A stretch of DNA of 64,000 nt from Mugil cephalus (lineage: Eukaryota > Chordata > Actinopteri > Mugiliformes > Mugilidae). The stretch covers positions 36,561,599 to 36,625,598 of the forward strand of contig NC_061770.1 of NCBI RefSeq assembly GCF_022458985.1, written 5' to 3'. Positions 11,816 through 24,700 of this stretch are shown piece after piece (position 1 is the first letter of the stretch; each line of letters starts with the position of its first letter). The notes beneath the pieces are model-generated. The model worked only from the letters and a program-made list of their open reading frames with translations. It was not told where the DNA came from and made no database searches. A program made the translations under genes and the position numbers.

Positions 11816-12939
11816 GAAGAGGAGATTGGGAGAGGCTGAGAAGATGAGAAGAGGATGAGGTGGAGAGTAGAGGGACGACAGAAGCACACATGCACAGTCG
11901 ACATCCTATATGTAAGAGGGCTTATACATCCGTGAGAGAAATATCAATGCGCAGCCACTCGCCTCCACTTGTCAGCAACAGTGGAATACGATGATGATAT
12001 GACACGTCTTTACTCTGTGTTCATCTTCGCAGCCGTTTCAGACAGATATCCACTTGTGTGTGTGTGTGTGTGTCGCCACATCTGGAGTGAATAGGAGGAG
12101 GAGGAGATCAGGCTCCAGAGTCAAATGAAACCTCCGGCGCTGCGCTTTTCCTCCCTGGCTTCAGAGCATGTGCAGGAGTGCAGGTGCCAATTATTTTCAC
12201 ACTTAATGTAAACCAGAGAACAAGGACGCGTCAATCACAGCTGCAGCCTTTTGGTATGGAAATGGGAATGTATTCATAGGAACGCGGCTATTTTGGCGGC
12301 TGATGAAATGGGTTGGTTATAAAAAAAAATAAAAAAAATCCCCGCAGACTCAGGCTTTGTGAGGAAAACCTCAAGCCATCTGAACTTCAGACTTGGTCCG
12401 TCTATAATGAGCGGAAATTGCGGCGGTGTTGAAAAATGACATTCTGCCGCCGACTGTGAACAATAAGGGGTTCTCGATTTTTTGAGTCGCACTCATGAAG
12501 ACGTTTATTATTTTTGGGATTTAGCTCCTCTCCTCGTGTTAGCAGAAGAAGTCCTTGATGGCGCGCCGAAGAGAGCAGCCCGACGCCGAAGAAAGGCAAA
12601 GGACGAGAATACACTGCAGAGGGATGATGCCGACATTAGAGCGCCGACACCTCTGAAGATTCTCAGTCATCCAAGTCGTTGCCATATCTAAGCATCTTGA
12701 ACATGTTTCACTTCCCATTCAATAGGCTGCTTCAGTTCTGGTGGGAGACGAAGGCTTTTTAGGGGTTGTTGAGGTTGCTTTGCAATGGTGTCATTAGCCT
12801 GGGAAACAAGGATGTTAAAAAGCTTGGGATTCCAACCAGTCTGTGTACAGGAGAACTGAAGAGACCTCTTCGGTAAAGAGGTAAAACATATTCGAGAAAA
12901 TAAAGTGAGCCCAATTTATTTGAAGGTATTTCAAAAGGG

Positions 12940-13155
12940 TTCACATTGGGCGAGAGGCTCTGGACGGGTCTCCGGTCTAACCCTAACCCCTAACAACCTA
13001 CGACCAACTTCACCAATGAACCTAATGAGCACGTTTTTGGACGGTGGGAGGACGCCAGCGTACCTGGAGAGAACACATCCAGATACAGAAAGATCCCAGT
13101 TGGCAGATGGATTGAAACCCAGAACTTTCAAACCTCAAATTCAGACCGGAAATTA
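12940..13155 (-). repeat. SINE/LINE2-tail-like fish repeat, copy 1
   Basis: It carries the usual order for this fish repeat: GGGCGAGAGG, a GACGGGTCTCCGGTCTA segment, then CCAATGAACCTAATGAGC, TTTTTGGACGGTGGGAGGA and GTACCTGGAGAGAACAC. 26930-27085 is another copy. Confidence 0.55.
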
Positions 13156-13184
13156 AACCCACTCTGGGTACGAGGTCGGCTTGG

Positions 13185-13330
13185 ACCTTTCGCCAGGTAC
13201 TCCGGTTTCCTCCCACCTCGTTAGGTTGTTTGGTTATTTCTAAATTGAGAGTGTCAGTGGTCGTTTGTCTCTGTGTTGGACCTGCGATAGACCGGCCACC
13301 TGTCCAGGTTGTACCCCAACGTTTACCCCC
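13185..13330 (+). repeat. SINE/LINE2-tail-like fish repeat, inverted copy 2
   Basis: The same family lies here in opposite orientation: GGTACTCCGGTTTCCTCCCAC, then GCGATAGACCGGCCACCTGT. It faces copy 1 across about 30 bp. Confidence 0.5.
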
Positions 13331-13524
13331 TGATGACAGCTCCGGTAGTAGAAGATTAGATGAAATTGCAATCACTGAAAGTTTAAGTGCAAAGCTTCAT
13401 AGCAGTATAGTTGGAGCACAAACAAAATGGTCGACTAACCGACAACATGGCCATACAGACCCACCAACGGGTACAACACTACGCTACGACAAGTCTCCTT
13501 TGAGCAGAAGTTATTAGACATGAG

Positions 13525-13810
13525 GTCGATTTCCCAATTTTGTTGCAGAAGTTCCCAGAATTGTGTGTCACTTGTAGGGTGCTACGTTTTCACTCTTCTG
13601 TCCAGTTCATCACAAACCAGCTTCATGGGGTTAAAGTCTAGAGACTGGTTCACTCACTCCATGTTTTCAAGCTTTCCATGTCGTCTTTATCCTGAGGTAA
13701 ATCTTTTATAGCTTGGACTAAAGTTTTGGGTCATTATCATGCTGCAGGATGATGCTCTGACCAACTATACCAGAGGATACTTCGTGCTGGTCCACAACTT
13801 TTGACCACTA
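13525..13810 (-). pseudogene. Tc1-like transposase relic
   Basis: Read on the minus strand it resembles the C-terminal third of a Tc1-family DDE transposase: the region around LQHDNDPK, followed by remnants of the segment ending in the conserved PHE/NPIE block and a QQNW-like tail. Several stops interrupt it, so it is dead. It matches the shorter relic at 7680-7835. Confidence 0.6.
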
Positions 13811-14639
13811 GTGTATAACTCAAGCTAACAAGTAGATGGTTAATGGTTGAATTTGCACCCTTTCCCCTCTCGAACAGACTTACTTAAGTATTCCAGTCTG
13901 TGGTCCATAAATCAGTATAATCGACTTCATGTTGGGACACCGCTTCCATTTTGACCAGTCTTCTTCTACTCTCCATCTATGGCAGATCCTCCAGCTGTAT
14001 GGACGTGAATTAAAACAGGACACTATAAAGCCGACCCATCCCCAGATCTCATGCTTGAGATAACACCAGCTAACCAGATAATCCATTCCACGTTTGGTGC
14101 TAATAAAAGAATAATGACCGAGGTGGTGGCTGGATTAGTGACAGATATGTACACTATTTACAGTCAGAGGCTGCTTCACTGCTTGCAGCTGTGCATTAGA
14201 AGGTCATATTTGCTCCAACTTAATCTGGGAAGATTTAATTCAATAAAATCACATAAACACTGCAAATGTTCTTCCCCAGCTCAAACCCGATCAGGTCTGA
14301 ACGATCTCAGCGTAAGTGATACATTTCCCAAAAGCCTGAACTTGCAGGCTGAGAAGCGTACCGAATCACAGCTGCGAGTGCGCTGCACATAATCTATTAA
14401 CTTTGAAGAAAACTGGAAGGAGTCACTCCGCCGGCGTGTCAGAGCCGGGTCAGAGCGAAAAACCCTGAGTGCTAAGCGGCTGCCAAACAAATTCAAAGTC
14501 TCTCCGAGATAAAGGAGCCGCCCCTTCGACATTTTGAGAAATGCCATGTATGACAACCTCTAAAAGCTACAGGAAATCTGTTCCCTCTGCTTCATGTTCT
14601 AAAAAGCCCCCCCTCTCTTTTCTTTTTTCCTTTCAAAGG

Positions 14640-15015
14640 CAGCATGAGAGTGACAAACCAGAGAGCAGTCTAGACATTTAGCATCTCCAGCTTCAGAGCC
14701 TCCTTCTCCTCGGCGCTAATTCAGCCGGGGTCACAGCGCCGAGTGTTTGCTTGAGTGCTTCGCTGTGGGATTAGAAGATTCAACAGGCAAGACAGCCATT
14801 TGAATAATTGTTTTCAAATGTCTTTCTTAATATCAAGATCCCATTACTTTGCCATTCTGCACGCTCCCCCGGCGACGGGCGCTGGAACCGTTAAGTTTGT
14901 GTGTCTGCGGCGGCCCCTTAATGGAAGGCACTTATGCGAGGCCATGGAGACTCGCTCAGGATGCGACGTAAACGGGAGGAGCAGGACACAGAAACGCAGA
15001 AAACACTTGATGTGA
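14640..15015. promoter_or_regulatory. Candidate conserved noncoding element 3' of wrap53
   Basis: This is a dense non-repetitive block with GCTAATTCAG, TTGAATAATTGTTTTCAAATG and CCCTTAATGGAAGGC. A similar short block follows at 15180-15260. It could serve efnb3. Inference only. Confidence 0.25.
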
Positions 15016-16145
15016 ATTGGCTCATTAGCCGCACGAGTGGAAAGACTACACCGCGGCCACCTAGGGAGGAAGATAACCGCTCTCCTGTGAGACGCACAAC
15101 CCCCCTTTTTTTCCCCTCCCTGTATATATATATATATATATATATGACACATATTCAGAATTTAATTAGATTAAAATTTCACTTCTTTCTCATGCCAAGA
15201 GCTTCCTAGGATTGATTCAATAATGGGACTTCATCACTGGCAGGTGTTAGCCAATGAAAATACAACCTATAAAAATCACGTGGGGGGAAAAAGAACTAAA
15301 CTATCTGAATAAGGAAGCAGAATCTGATTTTGAGGTCAACATTGGTACAAAAGCATGAGGCCGGCGAAGGCTGGACAGCACCAACCTGTTGCCCAGAATT
15401 ATGATGTTGCATAAAAAATGCTAAAAAAAGGAGCAAGAATTAAATTTGCACTTCTTAAAAATAGCGTAGGGGTGAGGAGAAGAAGTAAACAGAGCTAATG
15501 AGCACGAGGCTGGAGTTAAAAAGACACGTTCTCTGGGAGCCGAGGAGAGGTGCTGCCACTTCATATCCACGGTGAATATAAAAACACACAAAGTGTAAAG
15601 GGGCCGACCGTGGATCGGCTACGTCGACGAACTCCGTGGCGTCTTTGAGATGTAGCCACTTTCTGCTGCTAATAGCCAAGAGCAGACGTGCAGAGGAGAT
15701 AAGTACCTATACATCACTCATCACCAAACCAGTAACAATCACTACACCACAGGATTATTTATTACATTTGTTTGGCTTCTTTTTTTTCCTTCTTCTATTC
15801 CTCTCTCTCCTCTTTCCGTGCCCCCAATTTTCCATCTTGTCGTCTTCCTACCTACTTTCCTCTCCCAAGGCGGAGACGGTTGCTAGGTAACCTGCACAGC
15901 ACAACAGCACAACCCCACTCCCACCCCCACCACTCATGTCTCTCCGCTCGGCGTGCCCCTGCGGTTTTGCACGATCGAATGCGCGTTTGCGTGCACGCAC
16001 ATTCACATCCACACAAAAAAGGTGAAAGCTATGAATACTTTCCATCTCATAAGAAGAAGAACGACGACGGCCCCTTTGGGTTTTTTTTTTTTTTCGAGAG
16101 CCGCCTCTCGACTCGAGTGCAACATCATCTTGCATTCATTGAGGA

Positions 16146-17428
16146 TTTATTACGGGGGGCGTCCAACTCTGAACCGCCTTTAATAGGAAACAATAAATAA
16201 ATAAATCAAGGAGCGAGGCCGTGAATGCGTTAAGAGATATGCTTTTAATTCACTCCAGCTCCCGAATGAAAGCCACCTGTTGCAGACGGAGCCATCCGTC
16301 CGAACACGGGGTTTGACATCTTCCAAGGCCGACGTGGTTCCTAATTCTCCACGGCAATTTTTAAACGTAGCATCGTTGTAACAATAGCTGCAGAATTTGT
16401 TTGGCAACCAATGAGTAAAACAACAGAGGCTTTTTTCAAATGGATTGATTCACCAGTGTCTAGAGATCCGAAGCTTTGGTTGGAGCGTGCGGAGCTTCTG
16501 AAAAAAACAAAAAAAAAAACAGCAAATAAACGACAAAGCCCCCCCGCAACACCCCCTCCATCGATAAGCAAAATAAATCAATGCATTTTGTGCTGCCGTA
16601 TGTAATTTGACACGTTCACAGATCGTTATGAAGTTACAGTAATCGGGGCGAGCTGCTTGTTGAGCTTACATTCAAAAGACGAGTCAATCACTTTACAGGC
16701 TTTACAAAAATAGACATTTGTCGTTCGCATGCGTTTGCACGTTTTTTTTTTAAAAAAAGAAGGTAAAAACTGGAGATCCGCTCGGTCAACGGAGGCAAAG
16801 CTTGGGGACAAATGGCACTGGTGAGGAAACTCCAGGGCAGCGTTACAGCAACACACACGCACACGCACACAAGTAAACAACAAACACTCCTATAAGATAC
16901 ACATCAGACGTGGAGAGACACTAAGCCACTTCTACAGCACAGTCGAGGCTTTCGCTGTGGTCGAAATTATCCCCTTTAGGAAGTAAATCATCCCAATTAA
17001 AACAATAAAGAAAAAAAGTCATAGGAGATTCGTTACGCTCGATTTTGACCGTCTTACTTCAACCTGAGCAAGGTTTAAAGAAAACCTCCTTACTTTTTGA
17101 AGTCGTTTCAACATCGGTACATGGTTCTAATTCCTAGTTACTAAACTGACTGGATTAAAAGTATTAAACTATTTCGTACTGACCTGAACTGTCTGTAAAG
17201 ATTAGAAACCTGCAGGTGATATGTTAGGACTTGATATGTGGACTGTTTAAAGGGGACAAAAAAAAAAAATAAGAAATAAATCCAGTAATGCTTTTCTGTG
17301 CCAGGACTCCTTATGACTGACCCATAATTAGCTGTACGCACGCCAACCATTCCCAAAATAAATATCACATGGCAGGTGTAACTCGATTTGTGTTAGCTGG
17401 TTGAAGCAGCAGCAACAACAACAACGTG
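16146..17428 (-). other. wrap53 3' UTR or flank (end not resolved)
   Basis: There is no coding exon. The wrap53 stop is at 17431-17429. On the minus strand the first clear polyadenylation hexamers are ATTAAA near 16234 and 16181 and AATAAA near 16146, so the 3' UTR may be about 1.2 kb. A closer weak signal could have been missed. Confidence 0.3.
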
Positions 17429-18728
17429 TCAGGCCTCCTCCTCCTCCTCCTCCTCCACCTCCACCGTCGCTGCAGCTGCTGCTGTTTCCTGGTCTCGGCC
17501 GCCCTCAGCGGCGGGGCAGAGAGGCCCCGCCCACCAAATGCTCAGGGCGTTGTCCTGCCGCCTCTCCTGCCGTGACATCACGCCCCCGCCTCCCTCGGTG
17601 TCGGAGGCCGAGTCGCCCTCGCTGTCTCCGGGCCACGGGAACTGCCTCTGGCCACTGGAGGTCGCCAGCAGAGGCATGAAGGGATGAACGCTGCGGAGGA
17701 AGAAACAAGACGGGGGTGAAAAAAAAATCATCACACGTTTGAAATGCAAATTCTGAATGTTTCTATAAGCGTGATATATATAAATATACGCAGCTCATAG
17801 GTCCACGCTCAGCTGTGCATGAATGCAAATATCTATTCCCTGCACTTTCACGGTCGGGATGATCTACTAAAGTTCAAATCCAGCATCAGAACGACTGTGA
17901 GATGTATCCGTCTTCTGATGGATGATGTGCATGATGCACAAATCTGCAGCAACTGTACGATCTCATCGTGTCTGGATGTTTCCAGCACCTTGTGGAAGCT
18001 TTGTATGAACGTGACGTATGAACGTGATGTCGCGGCTAGCTGAAGTCTCCATGGTTACGGCCACTGAGTGGCAAAAAAGTGACATGTGAGCACGGAGATT
18101 AGCATTAGCATTAGTTTGAATCATAGGCTTTAATAGCGTCTAAACTGTGAAATTAATTTTAAAAAATGTTGGAGAAAGATATATTTTTACAGATATCTGA
18201 CAAAGAAAAGAGAAGTAAATGGTTCGCTGCATTGGAAGCGTTGGCATCTTGTGTTTAGCTACAATTATCAGAGCTGAAATGAACTAAAATTAACTTAAAC
18301 GAACTGAAACTGAGGCTAATCCACTCTTCTTCATGTCACTTTTGCACTTTCCAGTATATAGTGTATATATTTGTGTATATTATTATTATTATTAGTAGTA
18401 TTATACTATGTTTATTACATACTGACGCTGCTTCCATTATTAGTACATACTTTATTACCATCATATACTCTATTATATATTATATTACTATATTATCTTA
18501 TTTAATATCATATTACATACTATACCACTACTATATACTGTTTATTTACAACACTACCATCATCCTACCACTGCACCTTATCCACCTATGTTTCTTGTGT
18601 TTTCTGAGTGTCCTTGTCCTATTCTGTTTTTTTTACCTTTGCCTTTATTTTTATACCTCTGTATTTTATTGTACCCAAATACCGGACTGCTGTGACAACC
18701 TAATTTCCCTTCGGGGATGAATAAAGTA

Positions 18729-18763
<35 letters not shown>

Positions 18764-21700
18764 CAAATCCATACTAGCCTGTATGGATCATTGTCGAGTC
18801 CAATTATCCTTAATTTGATCTAATAATCCACATTTCTCCCGGTTTCTCTGTATTTACTGATACGTTTCACCATGTTTTTGCCACTCAGGGGACGTGAAGT
18901 CAATGCATACACTCTATAAGTAGATGTACCTAACACAGTGGTTAAAGAGTGTTCATCTCAGTTTAACTAAAGAAAAACACAGTCACCTTCTTCTTCTTCT
19001 CTTCTGTCGACAATGCAACATTAAGCGAGTGCTACTTAACAAGAGAAACATTAAAATGGGGTTTTCACAAATATACTGAGCTGCAGTTTCCTCCTTCTGT
19101 TGTCATGAAGTAGCAACACACTTAATTATAAAGAAAAATGTTAATTTTCCTGCAGTTGTTTTGCTTCCTGTTTGTATTAGATGCTGATAAATGTCGAAAA
19201 GATTCAGTTTCTCTACTGTTCGGTAAATAAGATAAATAATCTTAAACTTTGACTGGACTTGTGTTCACTCGTCGTACCTGATGCCGTTGGTACAGTCCCA
19301 GTCGGCCTGAAACCTGAGCTGAGGTTGTAGTAATTCCTCGTTGCCATCGGGTGGAGCTGTCTGGGTGTCCCACACTGAGACCACCCCCTCCGTGTCCCCA
19401 CTCAGCAGGAACCTGCCCGACCTACACGGCCACGAGGAAACACAAAGCGGACAAAAACACAATGCAGCACAACCGACAACAGGTCACAGCCAAGTTTTTC
19501 ATTTTAATAAGTGAGTTCAAGTCCAACATGTCGTGATAAAAACATCACGGGTCAACTTACTGGTCCAGATCAAAGTAGATGCGCTGGTTCGTTGCCACGT
19601 TCCTCTTCAGAGAAAACACAACCTTCCCCGGCTCTCTGAGGTCCCAGCACAGGATTTCTGGATCCTACAAACACACAAACAAACAATCCTTTAAGCTCAA
19701 ACGGAAACCGGAGCAGCAAACGTCAGAAAGCTGCATAAACAGAGGTTTATTGATCATGTTTTAAGATTTAACACAACGCTTTCTTTCAACAGCTTCAAAT
19801 TATCTTCCTTATATTAAACTTTATACTTGTTTCTCAAAAAGCCCGACAATGAACCCTGTTGTGAAGCTGCAGCTCCGTTTATTGGCAGCGTGACTCGCAT
19901 GCAGCGGGACCAGAGTAACTTTATAGACGCTGGAACGCTGAGCCAGCGAATATTAAATCTGGAGAGGGTGACGCAGGGCGACGCGGGGATGAAAGGAGGC
20001 CGTCGAATCTGATCTGATGTTTGCGGACTGTGAGCGCGTAACAAGTCGGGAAAGGATTCAGGCGACTTCGTCTTAGAAACCGGCAAAACTGGAACAAACA
20101 TTAAAGCTTGTGTGACAGGAAATCGCTGCAGCACCCTGCGAGATTGTTTTAAGGAGAACACCTTATTGCATAATTGGGTTCATTACACGCCGATTTATGC
20201 CGTCACGTGAGGCGACTCTTATGCAAAACCGTTCATTGCACTTGTGTGAATCAATTTCGCAGACGTTTGTGACCTGCTAAACACGCAAAACGCACAGGTG
20301 TCGAGTGTGTGTGCGTGTTCACCTTGCGTCCGCCGGTGTACAGGTAGTTGCCGTCGGGGGAGAAGAGCAGATGGGTGAGGCCTCCGTGGTGGCGGGTGGG
20401 CAGCAGGGCCAGCAGGGAGCCGTCCTGGCAGGAGTAGAGGCCGGCGCAGCGGGAGTAAGAGCCACAGGCGTAAACAGACTGGCAAGGGCTGAAGCCAAAG
20501 CAGGAGATGATGCCACTCTGGCCTTGCTTTTTCACTGCAGCGCGAGGGCGAAAAGAGAGAAAGAGAGAAAGGGATTTGGCAGAGCTTTCGGCTTTTTCCT
20601 CGTCCACAGGACACAGTTTCCACTCGTCTGTAGTCAAAGTCGTCGTTACGGCTAAAAAGGGAACGGGTTTCTCTCGTCGCTGCCTTTAAATTCTTCCTAA
20701 ACTCTTTGAGAACAAAGTTACAGGTTTCCATTGAAACCATTGAGGTGTTATCGTTACCAATTAGACATTTAGTAAAGACAATCTACATTAGATTATTTAC
20801 TTTGCATTATTTATGTGGAATTCTGTGACCAATAGATGGTTTTCACGGCGCCATGTCGGAGGTAAACAAAGTGCACGGGCTGAAGCAGATCGTGGAAAAT
20901 GGTTAATTATTCTGGCTGCTTCTATCAGACAGGCCCCGAAAGACACTTTGCATTTTAAACACTAACAAAAGTTATTATAAATCAGGGAGAATAACATATA
21001 AATCAAACTAAAAGAGAAGCTAAACCAGGACCTACAAGGCAAAAGTCTGGAAATCTGAATTACAGTCCATTTGTTGTCAGGTAATTGTTGATAGAAGCAG
21101 CTTTTAACTAATTGTAGAATAATTAAATAATATAAATCATATAAAACTACCACATGTGGCTTTATTGACTGATACATGATTCTGATGACTCTTAATATCC
21201 TGCTACAGAAGCAACACCGTTCTCAAAATATAGAGCGAACATCTGCTCTATCTCACTGTGTTCCAGGTAGAAAGTCTGACCTTTATTCAAAGGATGAACG
21301 ATCACCTGAAGGAACAAGCAGCAGGTAACAATGTCAGATGTCGTCCAGACTTTTTCCTCGTAGATCCTGATTTAGCTTCGTTAGCCACAAGCGCCTCCTC
21401 TCCTCTGATAACTTGTGGCATTGTTCTCCCTGATCTGTAATAACTTCTGTCAGTCTGTAAAATGTGCTGTGATCTGCCCGGTTGTTACAGTCAAAAACAC
21501 TATAATTCACCATGTTCTCCTTCAGTCTGTGGACTTTGTTTACCTCCAACATGGCGACTTCCAGATTTATGACGGGCTGTGAAAACCTTCTATAGCTCCA
21601 TCAAATATAAACAGATATGAAAAATATTTAAGTTACATAATAGGAATATTTAATACTGTGTAAAATATATATATAAACACAGTATTGGCAGCAATGACGA

Positions 21701-24700
21701 CAGTCCAGTCGTTTCCTGACAGGAAGGCGTTGTACTGAACGTCAGTACAGAGCTTCACTGTCTGATTATGGTGTCGCGTCCACACACTGTTCATGACGGA
21801 CCGGAGTTTGTTCAAGGACAATAATAATAACACACAGCACAATTAACGTCACTCATGTTCTGGCTGATCCATCGTTACCAACGACCGACTGCAGCAAGAA
21901 TGTAGAGTTGTCAATAAACCAGGTCGGAGACTTTCTCATTACAAACAAAAAAAAAATCCTTATTCCAGGCTTTTGTCGCCTGGTTTGTCGTTACCTCAAA
22001 AGTTAATCCTTCATCTTTTGGACCTTATACTGTGTTATGAGGTAAATAAGGTAAATAAATAAACTCCTGCTATTAGAAATGCATCTGCGTAAACACTGAG
22101 CTCATAGTAAAACCTCTTTCTTTGCTGGTTTGTTCAAGGACTTCATGTTATACTTTTCACAGCGTCTTTGTTTTTTCTGATATCGTTTGTGAAAGCAATT
22201 CTTTTCTTTTTTTAAATGATTCTTTTAAAAGTGTCCTTGAGCAACAAGGAGACTTTTTCAAAAACAGTCCCCACTCTCGTTCCATATTTTATGCGGCTCA
22301 TGTATCAGCCTGGAAGCCAGCACGACTCTGGTTTGGGGTCAGTCTGCCGGGAACTTCAAAGATCTGCTGGTTCCAAACCGAATAATTTGCTGTGATGTGA
22401 GATCAGTTCAAACGCTGATCAATCAATGTCTTTAAAAACTACAACCGTCAGCTCAAATCGATCTTACGCGCGAGCTGTTAACTCACCTACTGTGGGCCTC
22501 TCCTCGCAGTCTCTCCCGGGACGCTCGGTGTAGAAGACCCTGACGGTTTTATCGAAGCCGCAGTAGAGCTGCGAACCGTCCGGCGAGAAGCAGAGGGAGT
22601 GAGCTGCCGTCAGCTCGTCCAGGTGGTTGTAGGGTCGGAAGCTGGCTCGCACCTCCCCGTAAAACGCGTCCCACACGTGGACCGGGTTGTCGCGGCTGCT
22701 GCTGGCTAGACTGAGGGACAGCAGGGGAAAAGAGGAGTGAATAATATTATCACAAGAATAATTAGATCACATTGAGAGTGCAGAAAAGGAACGCAGCATG
22801 TGTCTAAATTAGAGATCGACTGATACATCAGGCTAATATTTGCGTTATTTTTACTGGTATCGGCCGATACATGTATATATATACATATATTTTTTTTTTG
22901 TCCCCTGACAATATTTACAGACGGGCGTATCCACAGGCAGCCCTGTGCTGGTGGAGTTGCTGTGGACCCGTGCAGCCCATACATTGGCCCTCCACCACTA
23001 GCAGTGGAAAACGCTTGTAGAGCACCCCTAAAAAATGAGTTGAAATAAGAAAAAATAAACTTTTTGGTTATTAATTTATTTTATTTAATGACTCCCCTGC
23101 GTGTGCTCTAGATTTTTTTTTTTTTTTTAACCCAATTATTTTGTATGTATAACAGTTCAATATTTATCGTTTTTGGTTAAATTGAGACATTGTTATCATT
23201 GTGTCATTCTCATCGTGTAAATGGATGGAGCAGAAGCAGTATCAGCTCCAAATATTGTCTCAGAAAAAAAAAAACAGCCATCAGTCAATACTGGTATTGG
23301 TATCAGTATCGGCCCTAAAAAAATCCATATCGGTCCATCTTTATTTTAAAGCAAAACAACAAAACTCGTTTGGTAAAGTTTAACCTACAAAAACACAACA
23401 AAAAAACAAAAGTGCAAAGCAGATTCAAGTAAAACATGCTGCTATATTGTGCATGACCTCGAGGCTTCATTTCCATTTCTAACATCTGCTGCACCTCCAC
23501 CACCTGAACAGTATCAACGCATCACAACAAATACACCGAGGAGAGCAGCGCCTCGTTACGGAGACAAGAGAGCACGGAGCATTCTCACTGATTCAAATCA
23601 GACCGTGCCTTTTTAAGTCTAATTATCGGGCACTGAACAAATGCTGAAACATCACCGCGGCTCAATTAGACAAAGGAAATTAGCCCCTACCGCTGCTGCC
23701 GTGTTCCGTTATGGCCCCTCTGAGCCACGGCTTTATTCCAGAGCAGGGAAATGCCCAATTATAATGCTAGACTGCTGCTAGCTTGGAGCGATGCCTAGAA
23801 CTCAGTGCAACTTAACAGAGCCATAACAGGGGCCCCTCTTCCCTCGCTGCAGGAGAGGGAATATACAACACATAGCTTTTGGCAGACGGAGAGTTCAAGG
23901 AGCTCTGATGGGTGATGGGGGGGGGGGGCAAAATGACGACAGGAAAAGAGGTGGAGAAGAAGGCAGGTGGGAGACGGAACAGGTTTGCTGTAGATGTTTT
24001 TAATAATCACCGACGCGGCCTTTTTATCTGGCAGCTTCAGCCCAACAACAACAACGTCCAACCACCTGCCTGCGCCCTGCAGGAGCTCCTCTCTGAAAGG
24101 TGGCAGCGATCTGAGGAAGACGAGTGTTTGCGTCCTCGTCCTTGTGACGGGCAGGTCTTTGGGAAAGCTTTGGCATATACTCACAGACCTTTCAAGTGGT
24201 TCATTGTCCACATGAGACATTTGTTGATGCTTCCGCTGTTTGTACAACAACTCTCATCTCCTGGCGTCCAGCGTCTGATCCGCCCCGCTGCCCCTCGCTC
24301 GGTGTGAGGATGGAGCGCTGCCAACGCTGGGCCTTGATCAGAGGGAACTGCTGGAGGGTGGAGGTTGTAAACCGGAGCACGATGGGAGCGGTGCAAACTG
24401 TTGGCAGCCCGACCTCAGCTCGTTAGCGCGGCTCTACCCCTCTTACCGCAGACGATCTGCATCCTCAACCGCTGCAGACGGGTGTTGGTAATGCTGGCTT
24501 TTGTTCAACAGCACACGCACACACACACCAACACATAGTGATGTCATGATTGTAGAAAAAAATAAAAAATAAAAGGCGAGCCAGATGGAATCACATGGTC
24601 CTTTTAGACGTTTTCTGGACTCGGGAGTGCTGTTAGCGGGCTAACTCAAGCTGAAACGCACCGTGGGCCTCAAACAGCCGAGCGGATTGTGACAGAGGAA

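Noticed and set aside
17429..17749. wrap53 last exon extended to 17749
   Set aside because: The acceptor CCGCAG|CGTTC at 17691 joins in phase to give NGISVHP, which matches the family; the extension is intron.
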